DNA from: Cacajao melanocephalus
Lineage: Eukaryota > Chordata > Mammalia > Primates > Pitheciidae
Assembly (NCBI GenBank): GCA_963573385.1
Contig: CAUYLG010048369.1
Span: forward strand, 25,565 to 89,564
Reading direction: 5' to 3'
Length of the DNA: 64,000 bases
Positions 23,461 through 36,477 of this stretch are shown in pieces (positions within the stretch are counted from its first letter, which is position 1; each line of letters begins with the position of its first letter). Both the position numbers and the translations under genes were made by a program. The notes beneath the pieces are model-generated. The model worked only from the letters and a program-made list of their open reading frames with translations. It did no database searches and had not been told where the DNA came from.

Positions 23461-24053
23461 TGAGGGACTGGTTAAGGGGCTTCCTGGGTTGACTGGGGTC
23501 ATTGAGTGCAGGAATTCTCCGATTTTCGTGCCTATGAGTGACTAGGGCTCTTTGTTACTATTTTCCTGCCTCTGGCTCTTGGAGATGGGGGCTCTGTGAC
23601 TCAGGGTTATAAACAGTAGCCAACCCAGTAAGGGAGTCAAAGATCAATCAATCCAGAGGAAGTTTGAAATAACCTGTCTCATTGGACGAGAATATGAATG
23701 GCGAGGGAATAATTCAAGGGTAAAAACTCCAGCTGCCCTAGCCTGGGCTGGAATCCTCACTGGATCCCCTTCCATGATAGCATGGGAGTTGTCCTTTCAC
23801 TCTGCCTAATAAACTGCACTATCACACACTCTTTAGGTCCAGGAGTTCTCTTTAAGCTGTAAAACTCATGGTGCCTCCAGGGTCCCTTTCCCCATTCTTT
23901 GGGGTTAGAAAAGTCAAGAGCCAAAGTTCTGGCTGTAGCTACCCCACTGCTGTGGTGGCCTAGTGGTTAGGACTCCTGGTTTTCACCCAGATGGCCCTGC
24001 TTCAACTCCTGCTTTGGGAAACAGGAAATCCGGCTGCAGTTAATCCAGTTACA
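23461..24053 (+). mobile_element. 593-bp solo LTR of unidentified (ERV1-like) family
   Basis: The segment starts TGAGGG and ends TTACA, with a 4-bp direct repeat CAAT on each side (23457-23460 and 24054-24057). Removing it joins '..ttaatagaaatgcaat' to 'aacagactaatac' and restores a normal MaLR LTR end, which supports insertion. It has a TATA-like TATAAA at 23608-23613 and AATAAA at 23808-23813, followed by 'ctgcactatcacacactctttaggtcc', as in ERV LTR R regions. The GC content is higher than the surroundings. I cannot name the family. The 3' part carries a tRNA-Glu-like block. Confidence 0.7.
23949..24020 (+). pseudogene. tRNA-Glu(TTC)-like sequence inside LTR
   Basis: A 72-nt block that aligns end to end, without gaps, with nuclear tRNA-Glu. 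The A box TGGCCTAGTGG (23956-23966) is intact and followed by TTAGGA. The anticodon arm CCTGG-TTTTCAC-CCAGA keeps four of five pairs and has anticodon TTC. The B box GCTTCAACTCC (23999-24009) differs from GGTTCGANTCC at two places. It ends in GGGAA like tRNA-Glu. T-arm and acceptor stem pairing is largely lost, so it should not fold as a working tRNA. It lies ~135 bp after the LTR's AATAAA and does not have the orientation of a primer binding site. Confidence 0.75.
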
Positions 24054-24067
24054 CAATAACAGACTAA
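24054..24067 (+). mobile_element. MaLR LTR 3' end (continuation)
   Basis: CAATAACAGACTAA is the typical end of a MaLR LTR and completes the fragment at 23291-23460 that the solo LTR interrupts. Confidence 0.7.
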
Positions 24068-24439
24068 TACAACACCCTTTTCCCTTTTAAGATTGAGGTC
24101 CCCAGATTCTCTTTTGGAAAAAGCATGCACCACAATTTTTCTTGTAGATCCATGGTCTTTCCCAGGTGTGTCCTTAACCTTGGCACATAAATCTTCTAAA
24201 TAATGAGACTCACCATGGTCACTTATTTTGATTTAAAGAACGAATGTTTTTCATCTTAGCATCCTTCAGTTTATTTTTTTTCCTTAAAGATAGTGGTTTT
24301 AGTATTCTTTTGAACTATTTGCCTACTTATACGGATAAAATATTTTGCTATTTTTTAAATATTATTTTACTTTTGCCTTTTTTACAGGAAGACTTTGAGT
24401 ACATCTGAAATTGAATTTTATATGATATGAGGTAAAAAA
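24068..24439. other. Unassigned DNA
   Basis: Nothing recognised with confidence. Confidence 0.45.
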
Positions 24440-24865
24440 TAGTAATTGTTCTTAACTTCAATGGGAATTTGACACATTATTATTTATTAAAAAAGAGCAT
24501 CCTTTACTACACTGCAGTGTCATCTGCTATCTGTGCTAGGAAGCAGTTGATAAACATTTTATTATCTTACTGAATTCTCTATACTGTTCTATTTCTTAAT
24601 ATACATGTGTGCCTGTCAATTTCATATCATTTTAATTAAAATTGCTTTACAAAAGATCTACCTGTGTAGCAGTATAAATTTTTGAGATTTTTAATATTTT
24701 CTTTCTATTTAGTGCTCCTCCTCCTTCTTTAAAACTGCCTTGGCAATTCTTGGTTGTTGGCATTAATATATAGTTTTTGTAAGGAGCTTGTAAAAAAAAT
24801 TACTACAATTTACGTTGAGATGTCATTGAATGCTTTTCATCCTTGTTAAATATTTTTCATGATAC
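24440..24865 (-). mobile_element. L1M ORF2 fragment (minus strand)
   Basis: Reverse L1 ORF2 text: 'tgaattctctatactgttct', 'catatcattttaattaaaattgctttacaa', 'ctttaaaactgccttggcaattcttgg' and 'gagatgtcattgaatg'. Heavily diverged and non-coding. Confidence 0.7.
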
Positions 24866-25955
24866 TGTATCCTTCTTAGCTTACAAGTATTGCACATAGG
24901 AGTTGAACACTGTGTTATAGTGACCTGTTGCTCTTTCAATAGAGGATCCATTGTTCCAGATGCTGAAAGCGCTTTTAGCCTTTTTCAAAATTGCCTTACT
25001 TTCAGATTGCTGCCTTGTTCAAAATCACATGTCTTTCCTCAGTGTAGACTGCATACAATGGCTATTTGCTCTTGGGTGTAAAGATCTGGTCCTTTTTATT
25101 CTATTTGTGTCTCCTCTGAATGACCGTTTTAGCTTGAGAGCTCCCTATGAGGATATTTATGGCCAAAATCGGGCCTTCATTGTGTATCAACTTTGCTTTC
25201 TTTCCTTTTTTCCATGATCATTGATTCTGGGGAGAGTCCCTAACAAACATGTATGGTAGAATATCCATCTCAAAGGCTTCTTTATGAAGAACTTCTCTTC
25301 TACAGAAATACAAAAAGTAGTCCAAGGCAGTTGATAATAAAATGAAGTTTTGCTGCTGAATCACCCTCTACATAGCTGACACTGAGAACATAATTACTGG
25401 TGTTAACCAGAGAATAGAATTACGCTGGCAAACAGTGGTGGTACTGTTGCTACAACAGTAACCACTGGTGATTTGCAGTGCTTTAATAGTTAACAGGAAT
25501 GGATTACAGATTATAACATATTGGTAATTACAGAATATGGCAGTTACAATTGTAATAGAATTGTGTGGCTCTTGCTAAGATCCAGACATTCCAGATAAAG
25601 ATAACAAAAAGCTAAGAGATATCAACTTTCAAAAGAAAGTTAAGTGTAAACACCAGAATGCTTCCTGGGTCGTACCCAAAGTGGCCTTCAACTCCTGCAG
25701 CAGGAATATAGGGAATTCTGAGTACTAGGATAAGAACTCAATATTCAGATTATCTGTGCTCCAAAGATGGTTACGTTCCCAACAAAACTACATCTGCTAT
25801 TTTAAGGTCAACACTGTTTGGGTTGATGTTCTTTAAAATCCTGAATGTGAAGATTTTTTTTCTAAAAGCTCTCAGCCCATAGAAATAACTCGATCTTTTC
25901 TATTATAAAGATGTTCCTTTTTGGCAAATAGGTTTAAAATTTTCAAAAAATTTGA
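24866..25955. other. Unassigned DNA
   Basis: No element recognised. The two overlapping short frames around 24890-25217 show no family features. Confidence 0.45.
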
Positions 25956-26057
25956 GATGAGATATTAGGTTGTCCAGGATGAACTCAAACTCCTGAGCTC
26001 AAGCAATCCTCTTGCCTCAGCCTCCCAGACAGCTGGGACTACAGCATGCACACCAGT
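25956..26057 (-). mobile_element. Alu monomer fragment (FLAM/AluJ-like)
   Basis: Reverse text GATGAGATATTAGGTTGTCC, 'actcctgagctcaagcaatcctcttgcctcagcctccca' (split here for length), and 'agctgggactacagcatg'. Only one arm is present and no A tail is visible. Confidence 0.8.
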
Positions 26058-28564
26058 GGGTCTATAAATAAGATTAAACTTTAGCATAATTAGAGTTACA
26101 TTTCTATATAGCCCAAGGAGGACATATTGAACCTTAAAAGGGACAATACAAGACTCAGCCAAAATGTATTGAAGCCACTAGGAAACTATATGTAGATTCG
26201 GATTCTGAGGATCCTTCATTAAGTAGGAAAGAATGAAAGTTTAGATAAGAGAGAATTTATAATTATTGAGGCATTTTTGTAAGACACATTATTCGACGCC
26301 CTGGCAAAAATTCAAGGAGGTAAAGCACACTGGCTACAGGATAATCGCAGAAATATGAAAAAAAGTAAAATTTTATATATAAGGTGGATGAAATATTATT
26401 AATGCCATAACAGAGGGTACATCAAGTACACATAAAGTATGTGCTGGCGATAGAGGCACAGATATCACTAAAATGTTCAGTATTGATTTTTCTCTCTAGT
26501 ACAAGCCTGATCTTCGAAGAGGCAGTTCCGTAACTGGTATCACTGAAAATAAAGGACATAAAGGACTCTCCACAATAAGAAATTGCGGCAATTCTTAACT
26601 GTCAGAAGATGGGTGGATATAATTATCAAAAGGTCATAAAGAGCAAACGGCGGGAGTTTGGGGACCTTGACCCACAGAGAGTCATGGAGATACTTAACAT
26701 AGTATTCCTGGAGGTTGCATAGCAGGGCACACAGCAAGGGTACTGCTCAAATTGTGTCACCTAAAAAAAAAAAAAAAAAAAAAGCAAAGATGAATTAACG
26801 GGATGCTAAGGATAGTCACCCAGTTTTTGGATCTCAGCCCAGACTCATTAAGTGAATAAGAGAGCAAGCTAAGTCAAGTGTACATGAAAATCATTTATAT
26901 AGCCATTCTCCAAAGGGACTGTTATTTACCTGATAACGGCACATTGGGGAAAGAAGAAAAACCTGATATTGGAGGAGGAATTAATTCCTAGAGTCCAAAG
27001 TCATTATGAAACACAAGTGTATGTGTTCTACTTTAAAAGCACTTTAAGTATACAGTTCTTTTAGGAGTTCAGATGGAGGGATAAGAACTGAAGTGAAATT
27101 CCCTGGTTGTTTTCAATTTTCTAACTTGACCAGTGTCACTACTATGCTATCAAAAGTTCTGTTTTAATTATAAGACTTGGAGATTACTAATGTACAACTA
27201 ATTTCATATTTGTTTATACATTATAAATAAAAGCCAAAATTCATACCGTATTGTTTACTTGTCATGGCTTACTTAATCGCAAAATTTTATTTAATATTCT
27301 TTCAAAATATTGTTTTCCTAAAAAGGCTAAAGATTTGGGGATAATAATTAGAATCATGACTTTAATGAATTAATTTTAGTGTAACTAATCTTTTAGGAGG
27401 TTAGTCACTATTTGGAAAGAAACAAAATCAAAGCAGATCCAGTTTCTTACATAGGAACTAGAGTTAAAGAAAGACACTGTATATTATAATTAAAATGTTG
27501 CCCGTAGGTGAGCCTTCCATATGACATTTTCTGAATGTTCAAAGAGATAAACTCAATTTCCCAGGGAAAATTAATTTGTTTGACCCGACCTAGCATCAAT
27601 AAAAAATCAACTGACCACCAATTCTTTTTTATCAATATCCATCTTGAGAAAGAAGTCAGATATTATCATCTATTTTAACTGGGACATAGACTATGAACTC
27701 ATGAGGAAGAAATTTATGCTACTATTTTTTCTCAATAGCACTAAATAAATTAGAATATTTTTCTCATGAAAAAGTGTCAAATTAAGAAGGATCAATTAAG
27801 TCAATTCATTTGAGAGTTAGTTCGAAGAAACTGTTTTCCAGCATTCTTAATTATTTCAGCTAACCAACTGTATGTCCAAGACATTGCCAGACAGTAGAAA
27901 TTGAAACAAAACAAAACAAAACTATATCTTCCCTGAATCAGAATCAGAGTAAAATATATTCTTGTTTCTTACTAAATAAATTTAGCATATACCAATGTCC
28001 TTTGTTATGCTTAAAAAACTCCGGGCCCACAAAGATCTTTTGAATTTCAGAGTAGAATCATGATTAATATATTTATCTGATTTTAGTCTTTAGAAATCTT
28101 GGAAATCACTTCTGCCAATATGGAGGAGATGGTAAAATATAATTTATCCTCATGACAATTACTGGTGAAACCAGTAATTTGACTTGAGATAAACTTAATA
28201 GGCAGGCACAAACCTCAAACATAGGACCAATCTAAAATTTAACATTAGAAGTTAATTAGCTTAGCAAATTAAAGAGAAAATACAATGTGTATGCATACAA
28301 ATGGTGCAACTTTATTAACTTTTAGAATATGATTTATCTGAAGTAAATGTAAGCATATTCTCAGAGTGGGAATCAGCTAGCTTTAACAAATCTAGACAGC
28401 TGGAATACAGATATTATTTTACATAGTTATTACCATGGATGTAAATGTTCACCATAACACTAAAATACAGAGGGTATATTCTCTAGCTTTAGGATTACCA
28501 GAAAGTTTTAAACTTTCTTCTATATTCATCATTTTTTTATTCTTTAAAAACACTTTAAGCAGCA
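26058..28564. other. Unassigned AT-rich DNA with an A21 run
   Basis: No gene. A pure A21 run at 26763-26783 follows a stretch of somewhat higher GC (26500-26760). I found no matching target duplication or known parent gene, so a retroposed copy is only a possibility. Confidence 0.4.
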
Positions 28565-28600
28565 GGTGCCTATAATTGTTCTGGTGCCTATAATTGTTCT
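28565..28600. repeat. 18-bp perfect tandem duplication
   Basis: GGTGCCTATAATTGTTCT occurs twice in a row, at 28565-28582 and 28583-28600, without mismatch. Confidence 0.97.
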
Positions 28601-31600
28601 AAGTCAAAACAAACTTTCAAAGTTAACTGGAGAGATAAAGATTATTAGAAATCTGTAGTAACGTGACTGTACCTTTCATGCTTTATTAATTATAATTGAC
28701 CAAAGAGGAAAAAAGGAGAACATTTGCAGTAACTCCAAAATATTTTTAAACATAGGATTAAAATAAATTATTTCCAGTATAGCCTCATCGTTTGTCTGTA
28801 ACACATCTCATCAAAATTATTCTGAAATCAAGTTTAGATCTTCAACTATTATTTTTTTATTCATGTAATTTTTCTGATTGTGCATCACTATTATAAAGAG
28901 AAGAACAGACATGCTATTCAGAAATACCAGAGCAGTACATGCACAGTTGAACCTTCTGTGGCCTCTGCCTATTTGGCAAATTCCAGCTGCCTTTTTGGTA
29001 TAGTTTCATTTTGTAATCACAAAACATAGAACAGGTCACAGTTCTGTTGGCAACTTATTCATGTATGTGTGCATAGATGTATTTCTGTGAACGCAGACAC
29101 TTTTAAATATATTTTATTTAGACAATTATTTCTATGAAATAACGCTGACAAAATTTCTTACCAACTACATAGTAAATTTTTCTTCTGTATGTTCCCTGTG
29201 ATGAAAATTAACTTCTCAACTCTAATGATGAGCAGCAATTAAGAAAACAAACATGACTAGATGAACATGTTGCAAATGGAGTATTTAACTATTGAAAATC
29301 ATGTATTGTTTTATGAGTTAATCTACTGCTAGGTGTTACTGTGTGGCCAAAAAAAAAAAAAAAAAAAAAAAATCCCTGCCAGTGGATTTACTTTATCTCA
29401 ATTAAAGAAAGTGGGAATTAATAGCCAAGGAGCAGGTTGGATGAAAAATTACTAAGAACAGACATCAAGGGTAGGGGGAATTCTTGCTAGACTGACCAAA
29501 CAAGGCTTTTGCTGAGATCAAGCTAGGGTGATTAGATATTAAGAGTGGATGGATTCTCCCTAAACTTATTTAGCAGGCTTCTTGCTAAAGGTGAATTCTG
29601 CAAGAATTAACAAGAAGTACAAGTTTGAGGTCTAGTTGAGAAAAGAGCTTACAAAAGCCTTACTAAAATTTGATCAAGGAGAGAATTGTCTTCAATACTC
29701 TTTGTCTGGAAGGATGACAAAATTTGAATACAATCAACCCCTATTTTTAGCAAATTTGAAAGAAAAGCAAGTTTGTCAATGCTATTAATGTTATCAAAAT
29801 ATTACAGAAAGTGAAATGGTAAAACATCAGATGTCTTTAATTTAAAGCTAATATTGTGTCAAAAAACCTTTGCTAACACTCTTCCCACTGGATATTCTAT
29901 TGGAACACTGAACAGTTGGATTCGTGGAGACAGAGCAAATAAAAGGTATAATACTTGAAATGAAAATAAACAATCTTCTATAGTTCACAAAGTAGATATT
30001 CGCCGCATCATAAAAATTCTACAGTTTATCTTACCTAATAAGGTTGTTTGGCGCATTCCAAAATATTTGATTAGTTCACCACAAGCATGAAAGGAATGTT
30101 ATTTGCCTTCTTAACATTGTGATTGAAGATGACTCACATAAGCTGCATATCAACTGAGACTTTTCAGAAATAATCATTTGCTTAAATATTATCATGGAAT
30201 TAACTATAAAAATAGAAGAATTTTATCTATAGTAGCTTTTTATTATATTTACATTAAAATAATTGAAAATATAAATGTTCATAAGACATACTGTCCTATA
30301 ATGTTTGGGAAATAATTTTGTTTTCTAAAATGTCTATCAGTGAACATATAAATAACAAGGAAAATTGTTCCCTCAAGAATTTCAGTGAATATGCATGTTG
30401 ATTAATATTAAACTCTATACCAGTTCACTACTGGTTTCACCTTTAACATAGCCATTAAAAATGACCTGATCTACCATTTTTTTGGTATGCATTCAAAGCA
30501 CAGTCCCGAGATTTACATAAATTGAGCTATTTGCCTAATGTGCCCTAAGTGTGATGTAAGTAATTAACAGGTTAAGGTCAAACATCACATTATGTGCTTG
30601 ACAGCAAGTCTCTGCTGAAAAGAATAAAATTTAGAAGCTTAAACATGTGTGGAATTGAAAAGATAAGAGTGTTTCCCTGCAGATATACCTTTCATGATGA
30701 ACAAAAATACTTGAATAAACTGCTAGAAATACATACCTATAGCTTTAAGCAAGTAGTCCCAAGCTGTCTTCATTTAGATACATCGGAAAGATGCCAGGTA
30801 AAATAAATTATCACTTTAAAATAATAAATATAGACAGGATATACACTTTCTACTTGTTTTGAGTACATACATGAATGCCCATCCACATCCAAATGCATGA
30901 TTATGTAAATATGTATCTATACACATTTGTATGTGTCTCTGTGTGTGTGTATAAGCAAAGCTTATGTCGAAGAGCTTAATGTAAGTATACATTGACTACA
31001 TCTCTGTTTCCTTCTCCTTCCCAATGTTTTAAGTTTTCTAGAAGTGGTGGCTGCATCCTTAAAGACTCAACAATCTTTCACCTATTACAGTAGGAAACAT
31101 TCCAATGCCACTCTGTACTTACAATAGGTGAACTTGTTATCTGACTCACCCCTTCTAAGACAAACGCTGGTTTGCAAAAAATGATATGATCACAATAAAT
31201 GTCTAAGAAAGAAATAATAAAAAATAGTTCAAGCCTAACTAAAGAAAAGAGAAATATACCACATGGGATGACTGGCAGATCAAAGACATGAAAAGAACAC
31301 GGAATAGCCACAGACAATGCTTTGATTATATAATCGTATCTTCTGGAATGTTTAACTTCCCTGTAGAGAATAAACCAAGCTCCTATGAGACCCATATTCA
31401 TAAGAGACTTGAGCACCTGAGTCAATTTTGCCTAGCATTAGAAGATACGAAGTATTAATGTAGCTACGCCAATGGATATTTATAGCCATGCATTAAAAAT
31501 ACATGTGTGTACCTGTAATGATCTGGCACCAATCTAGTAGCTAAGTAACAGAGATACAAGGGTTTTAAAAAAAAAAGTCAAAATGAGTTCCAGAAACTAA

Positions 31601-32689
31601 GAAAAAAAGACATTGTGAAAGGTTAAATTCCCTGAAAACAATTGAGAACCAAAGAGAGGCCAGTGTGATTAGAGGCTGTGCAGTTGAGACTTAACTGGTG
31701 TGATGACTTCAGCATAAATATGTTTCAGTGACATCAAGCTTTTCTTGTTGTGGAAGGGAAGAAGTTGGGCAGCTATGAACAGAGTGAGCATCATATAAAG
31801 GCCATAAGAAAAGTAAAAATTATAGCATATATGTGATAATATATTGTAAATAGAAATATTGAGAATGAGTGGTTTACACGATTTGACTATTTTCTCAACT
31901 ATGTTATGTATTTTGATTCAATATAAAATACACTGTAAATATCAATTTATTGTATATAAGATTTTATTTGTTAAAACATGGAGAATTATATGAAAAGATG
32001 AGAAACAAATTGACATAACAGCAAACTATAATTGTGAGAGTAGAAAAAAGAATAAATTTCTTTTACACAATCTGTTTTTGTTTTGTTAAGTAAATAGTAA
32101 TTATGGGTTGACAATAATTTTAATAAATCTGTGTGTCTCAATGCACAATTATATGTGTCAAAAATATAATTTTAAATATATGCATCTGGTCTTGTGAGAT
32201 AGAAGAAAATGAAGCAGAAAACAGAACTGAGATTTAAATGTGCCATTTAACTTACTTAAATTTCTACCTTTAATTGAAACCAAAGTTTTAGAAAAATAGT
32301 TTAAAAGAATAATAAATATTTGTTGACTATTAGAAACTAACATATTACAGAAATCACTATGTCCAAGTTTATTGGAAAGTAAATTATCATTGATTTTATC
32401 TGGGATTTTAGTTAACTGTCTAAGAGGTATTGATTGAGCGTTAATTCTGCATAACAAATACATGTGTATATGTCAGTTTAATACACTAAAATATTGTCTG
32501 ACACTCTGCAAATCTACTGTCTATAATAAAATAGAATCTTCTCTGCAGAACAAGGACATTCTCTCATTTTTTCTCACTGAGACTTTCCAAACAACATCCA
32601 TCTTTCTGCTTTCCTTCTCTACGTAACCTTTTCTAAGCCATTTTTCTACACTGTAAAAAGTGATTATTCTTTAAATACTCAGCTGATCA
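28601..32689. other. Unassigned AT-rich DNA
   Basis: About 4 kb without a recognised element. It includes an A24 run at 29349-29372 and a short TG run near 30942-30952. A 115-codon reverse frame at 31078-31425 matches no family I know and is within chance expectation for this base composition. Confidence 0.45.
29349..29372. repeat. A24 homopolymer
   Basis: A run of 24 A. No SINE or LINE body was found directly upstream. Confidence 0.97.
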
Positions 32690-32830
32690 AAATGCTGCCT
32701 TGCACAAAATTCAAATGGCTTATCATTAGTTACAGTGTAAAATCTATTCTCCTATGAGCAGGCTATAAATTCAAGTGGCAAAATGTTTTGTCATGTCCCA
32801 TCATTTCATTTTAACACCTGGAAAAATATA
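32690..32830 (+). mobile_element. Possible L2 fragment
   Basis: 'attcaaatggcttatcatt...gtgtaaaatctattctcctatgagcaggctataaa' resembles the 'caatggcttcccatt...aagtccaaactcc...ggcctacaa' block of LINE2, but with much divergence. Confidence 0.4.
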
Positions 32831-32898
32831 AATACAGACATACACAAATATATTTATGTACATACCTATGCATTGATCTTATGATTGGTGTTCTTTCT

Positions 32899-33082
32899 TG
32901 ATGGCACCATGCAAGTAATATTATCCTACATTTCTTACAGTAAGTAATTTGTAGTAAATTGGTTTATTAACAAATATGTATGTAAGGGAGTTGGGTTTAC
33001 TATGGAATTAATTATCATTATGCTTTGAGGAAGTTTGAGTAAATTATAGGAGAGTTTTAGTGATATTCTAAGATACAAAAAT
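32899..33082 (+). repeat. Direct repeat copy A (184 bp)
   Basis: From TGATGGCACCATGCAAGTAA to AAGATACAAAAAT. It matches 33899-34081 at roughly 93-94% with three small indels by eye. Flanking DNA does not match. Confidence 0.93.
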
Positions 33083-33898
33083 GCACGTGCATATATATGT
33101 ATATATCCTTATTTTCACTTCTCTTGCATTGCAAATGCATGAATTATTTAAAAAGTCCCCCTCCCATCTCCTATGAACCTTTTTATTCCTGTCCATTCCA
33201 TAGGTTTTTTTGAACACTTCTTATATTTTTAGCCCTCTAATTTGACAGATATATCGTTTAAATATTACTTCTATATAAAATTTGTTTCTTATGTTCCTTT
33301 GCACAGCTGTACAGATACATATGAGATGCTACTACAATTATTTTATTGTTTTAAATTTCAACATACTATAAAATTCCAGTGGGAGAGATTCTTAGTCTTA
33401 TTTGAAATACTGATATTAAGCAAGCTTTATAAAGTTTAGGTTTTTTGAAATCAGTGCAAATAAAAGCCAAATTATAAATAGATCTCAGGTTTTCAATGCT
33501 AATCAAAGAAATAAATATTTAAAGAACTTCATCAAGAAACATTGTGCCTTCTTATTAAAGTCAATGTAAAAATGAAGTATCCCAAAAATTGTTTTTAAAA
33601 TAAATAGTATAAGTCTTATTATTTTCATTGTAATCATAAGTTCCAGTGGTTGCCTAAACATTGAATAGAGAACTACAAAAGTTTAATACAAACCAAATAG
33701 ATCATATCTGAGATTTTTCAAATTGCTTTCAAAATTAAATAAAATTGCCTCTCGAGAGGTTGGATTGCTATTCATTTTCCCTTTTTATTGAAAAATAAAT
33801 TATGATGTTTTTCTGTAAATCATGGCACTGCATGTGATTGATTTATTACATTTTCTATTCAGCTAAATAAAAACTAAATAGTTATCACTAGTCTGTAG
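33083..33898. other. Unassigned DNA between the direct repeats
   Basis: AT-rich, with a short TA/TG run near 33090-33106. No element recognised. Confidence 0.5.
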
Positions 33899-34081
33899 TG
33901 ATGGTACCATGAAAGTAATATTATCCTACAGTTCTTACAGTAAATAAATTATTTGTAGTAAATTGGATTATTAACAAATTTGTATGTAAGGGAGTTGGGT
34001 TATATGGAATGAATTATTATGCTTTGAGGAAGTTTGACTAAATTATAAGAGAGTTTTAGTAATATTCTAAGATACAAAAAT
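33899..34081 (+). repeat. Direct repeat copy B (183 bp)
   Basis: From TGATGGTACCATGAAAGTAA to AAGATACAAAAAT. The start-to-start offset from copy A is 1000 bp, in the same orientation. I do not recognise either copy as a named repeat family. Confidence 0.93.
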
Positions 34082-35790
<1,709 letters not shown>

Positions 35791-36127
35791 TAATTGAAAA
35801 CAGTTTTAGCCCTTAGTGTCTGTATAATTATATAGAAGACATAAAACAGACCACAATAAAATAACATACAATCTGATCAGTGAATGAGAGATTACAAATA
35901 TTTTGTGTCATTCTGTCTTGGGTAAGGAAACCAGAAATATTTTACAGGATGAAAAGAAATACAAATTAAGCTTTGAATTGAGTCTAGAATTTCAAGCGTT
36001 AGACAGAAGGAAGAGGCAAATAATCAGAATGGAAAACAGAGCATTACCGATATTTCTGTAAAAGTAGCTTAGAGTTGGGTGAGGCCTTGCATTTCAGACC
36101 AACACTTGGCCTGTGTTTAATAAGCAA
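35791..36127. other. Unassigned DNA between two Alus
   Basis: Nothing recognised. Confidence 0.5.
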
Positions 36128-36150
36128 ACAAGAACTAGTGACTCTTGCGA

Positions 36151-36460
36151 CCGGGTGTGGTGGCTTACGCCTGTAATCCCAACACTTTGGGTTTTGGGAG
36201 GCTAAGGCAGGCAGATCACCTGAGATTAGGAGTTCGAGACCAGCTGGGCCAATGTGGTGAAACCCCATCTCTACTGAAAATATGAAAATTAGCCGAGTGT
36301 GGTGGCGCACGTTTATAATTCCAGCTACTCGGGAAGCTGAGGCAGGAGAATAGCTTGAACTTGGGAAATAGGGGGGTTCAGTGAGCCAAGATCATACCAC
36401 TACACTTCAGCCCAAGCAACAGAGCAAGACTCGATCTCAAAAAATAATAATAATAATAAC
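36151..36460 (+). mobile_element. AluS-like element with TSD
   Basis: Sense Alu from ACCGGGTGTGGTGGCTTACG to the (AAT)n tail. It carries a small insertion, GGTTTTGG, after 'aacactttg' in the left arm. The flanks ACAAGAACTAGTGAC (36128-36142) and ACAAGCTAGTGAC (about 36463-36475) look like a diverged TSD. Confidence 0.95.
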
Positions 36461-36477
36461 AAATACAAGCTAGTGAC

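Noticed and set aside
23949..24020. Functional tRNA-Glu gene
   Set aside because: T-arm and acceptor stem pairing are lost and the B box is altered, so it is listed as a tRNA-like pseudogene only.
31078..31425. 115-codon reverse open frame in unassigned DNA
   Set aside because: By rough estimate from base composition, one or two frames of this length are expected by chance in 64 kb; no recognisable domain or neighbouring exon.
36044..36310. 88-codon reverse open frame
   Set aside because: Antisense Alu translation ('[20 protein letters not shown]...' type).
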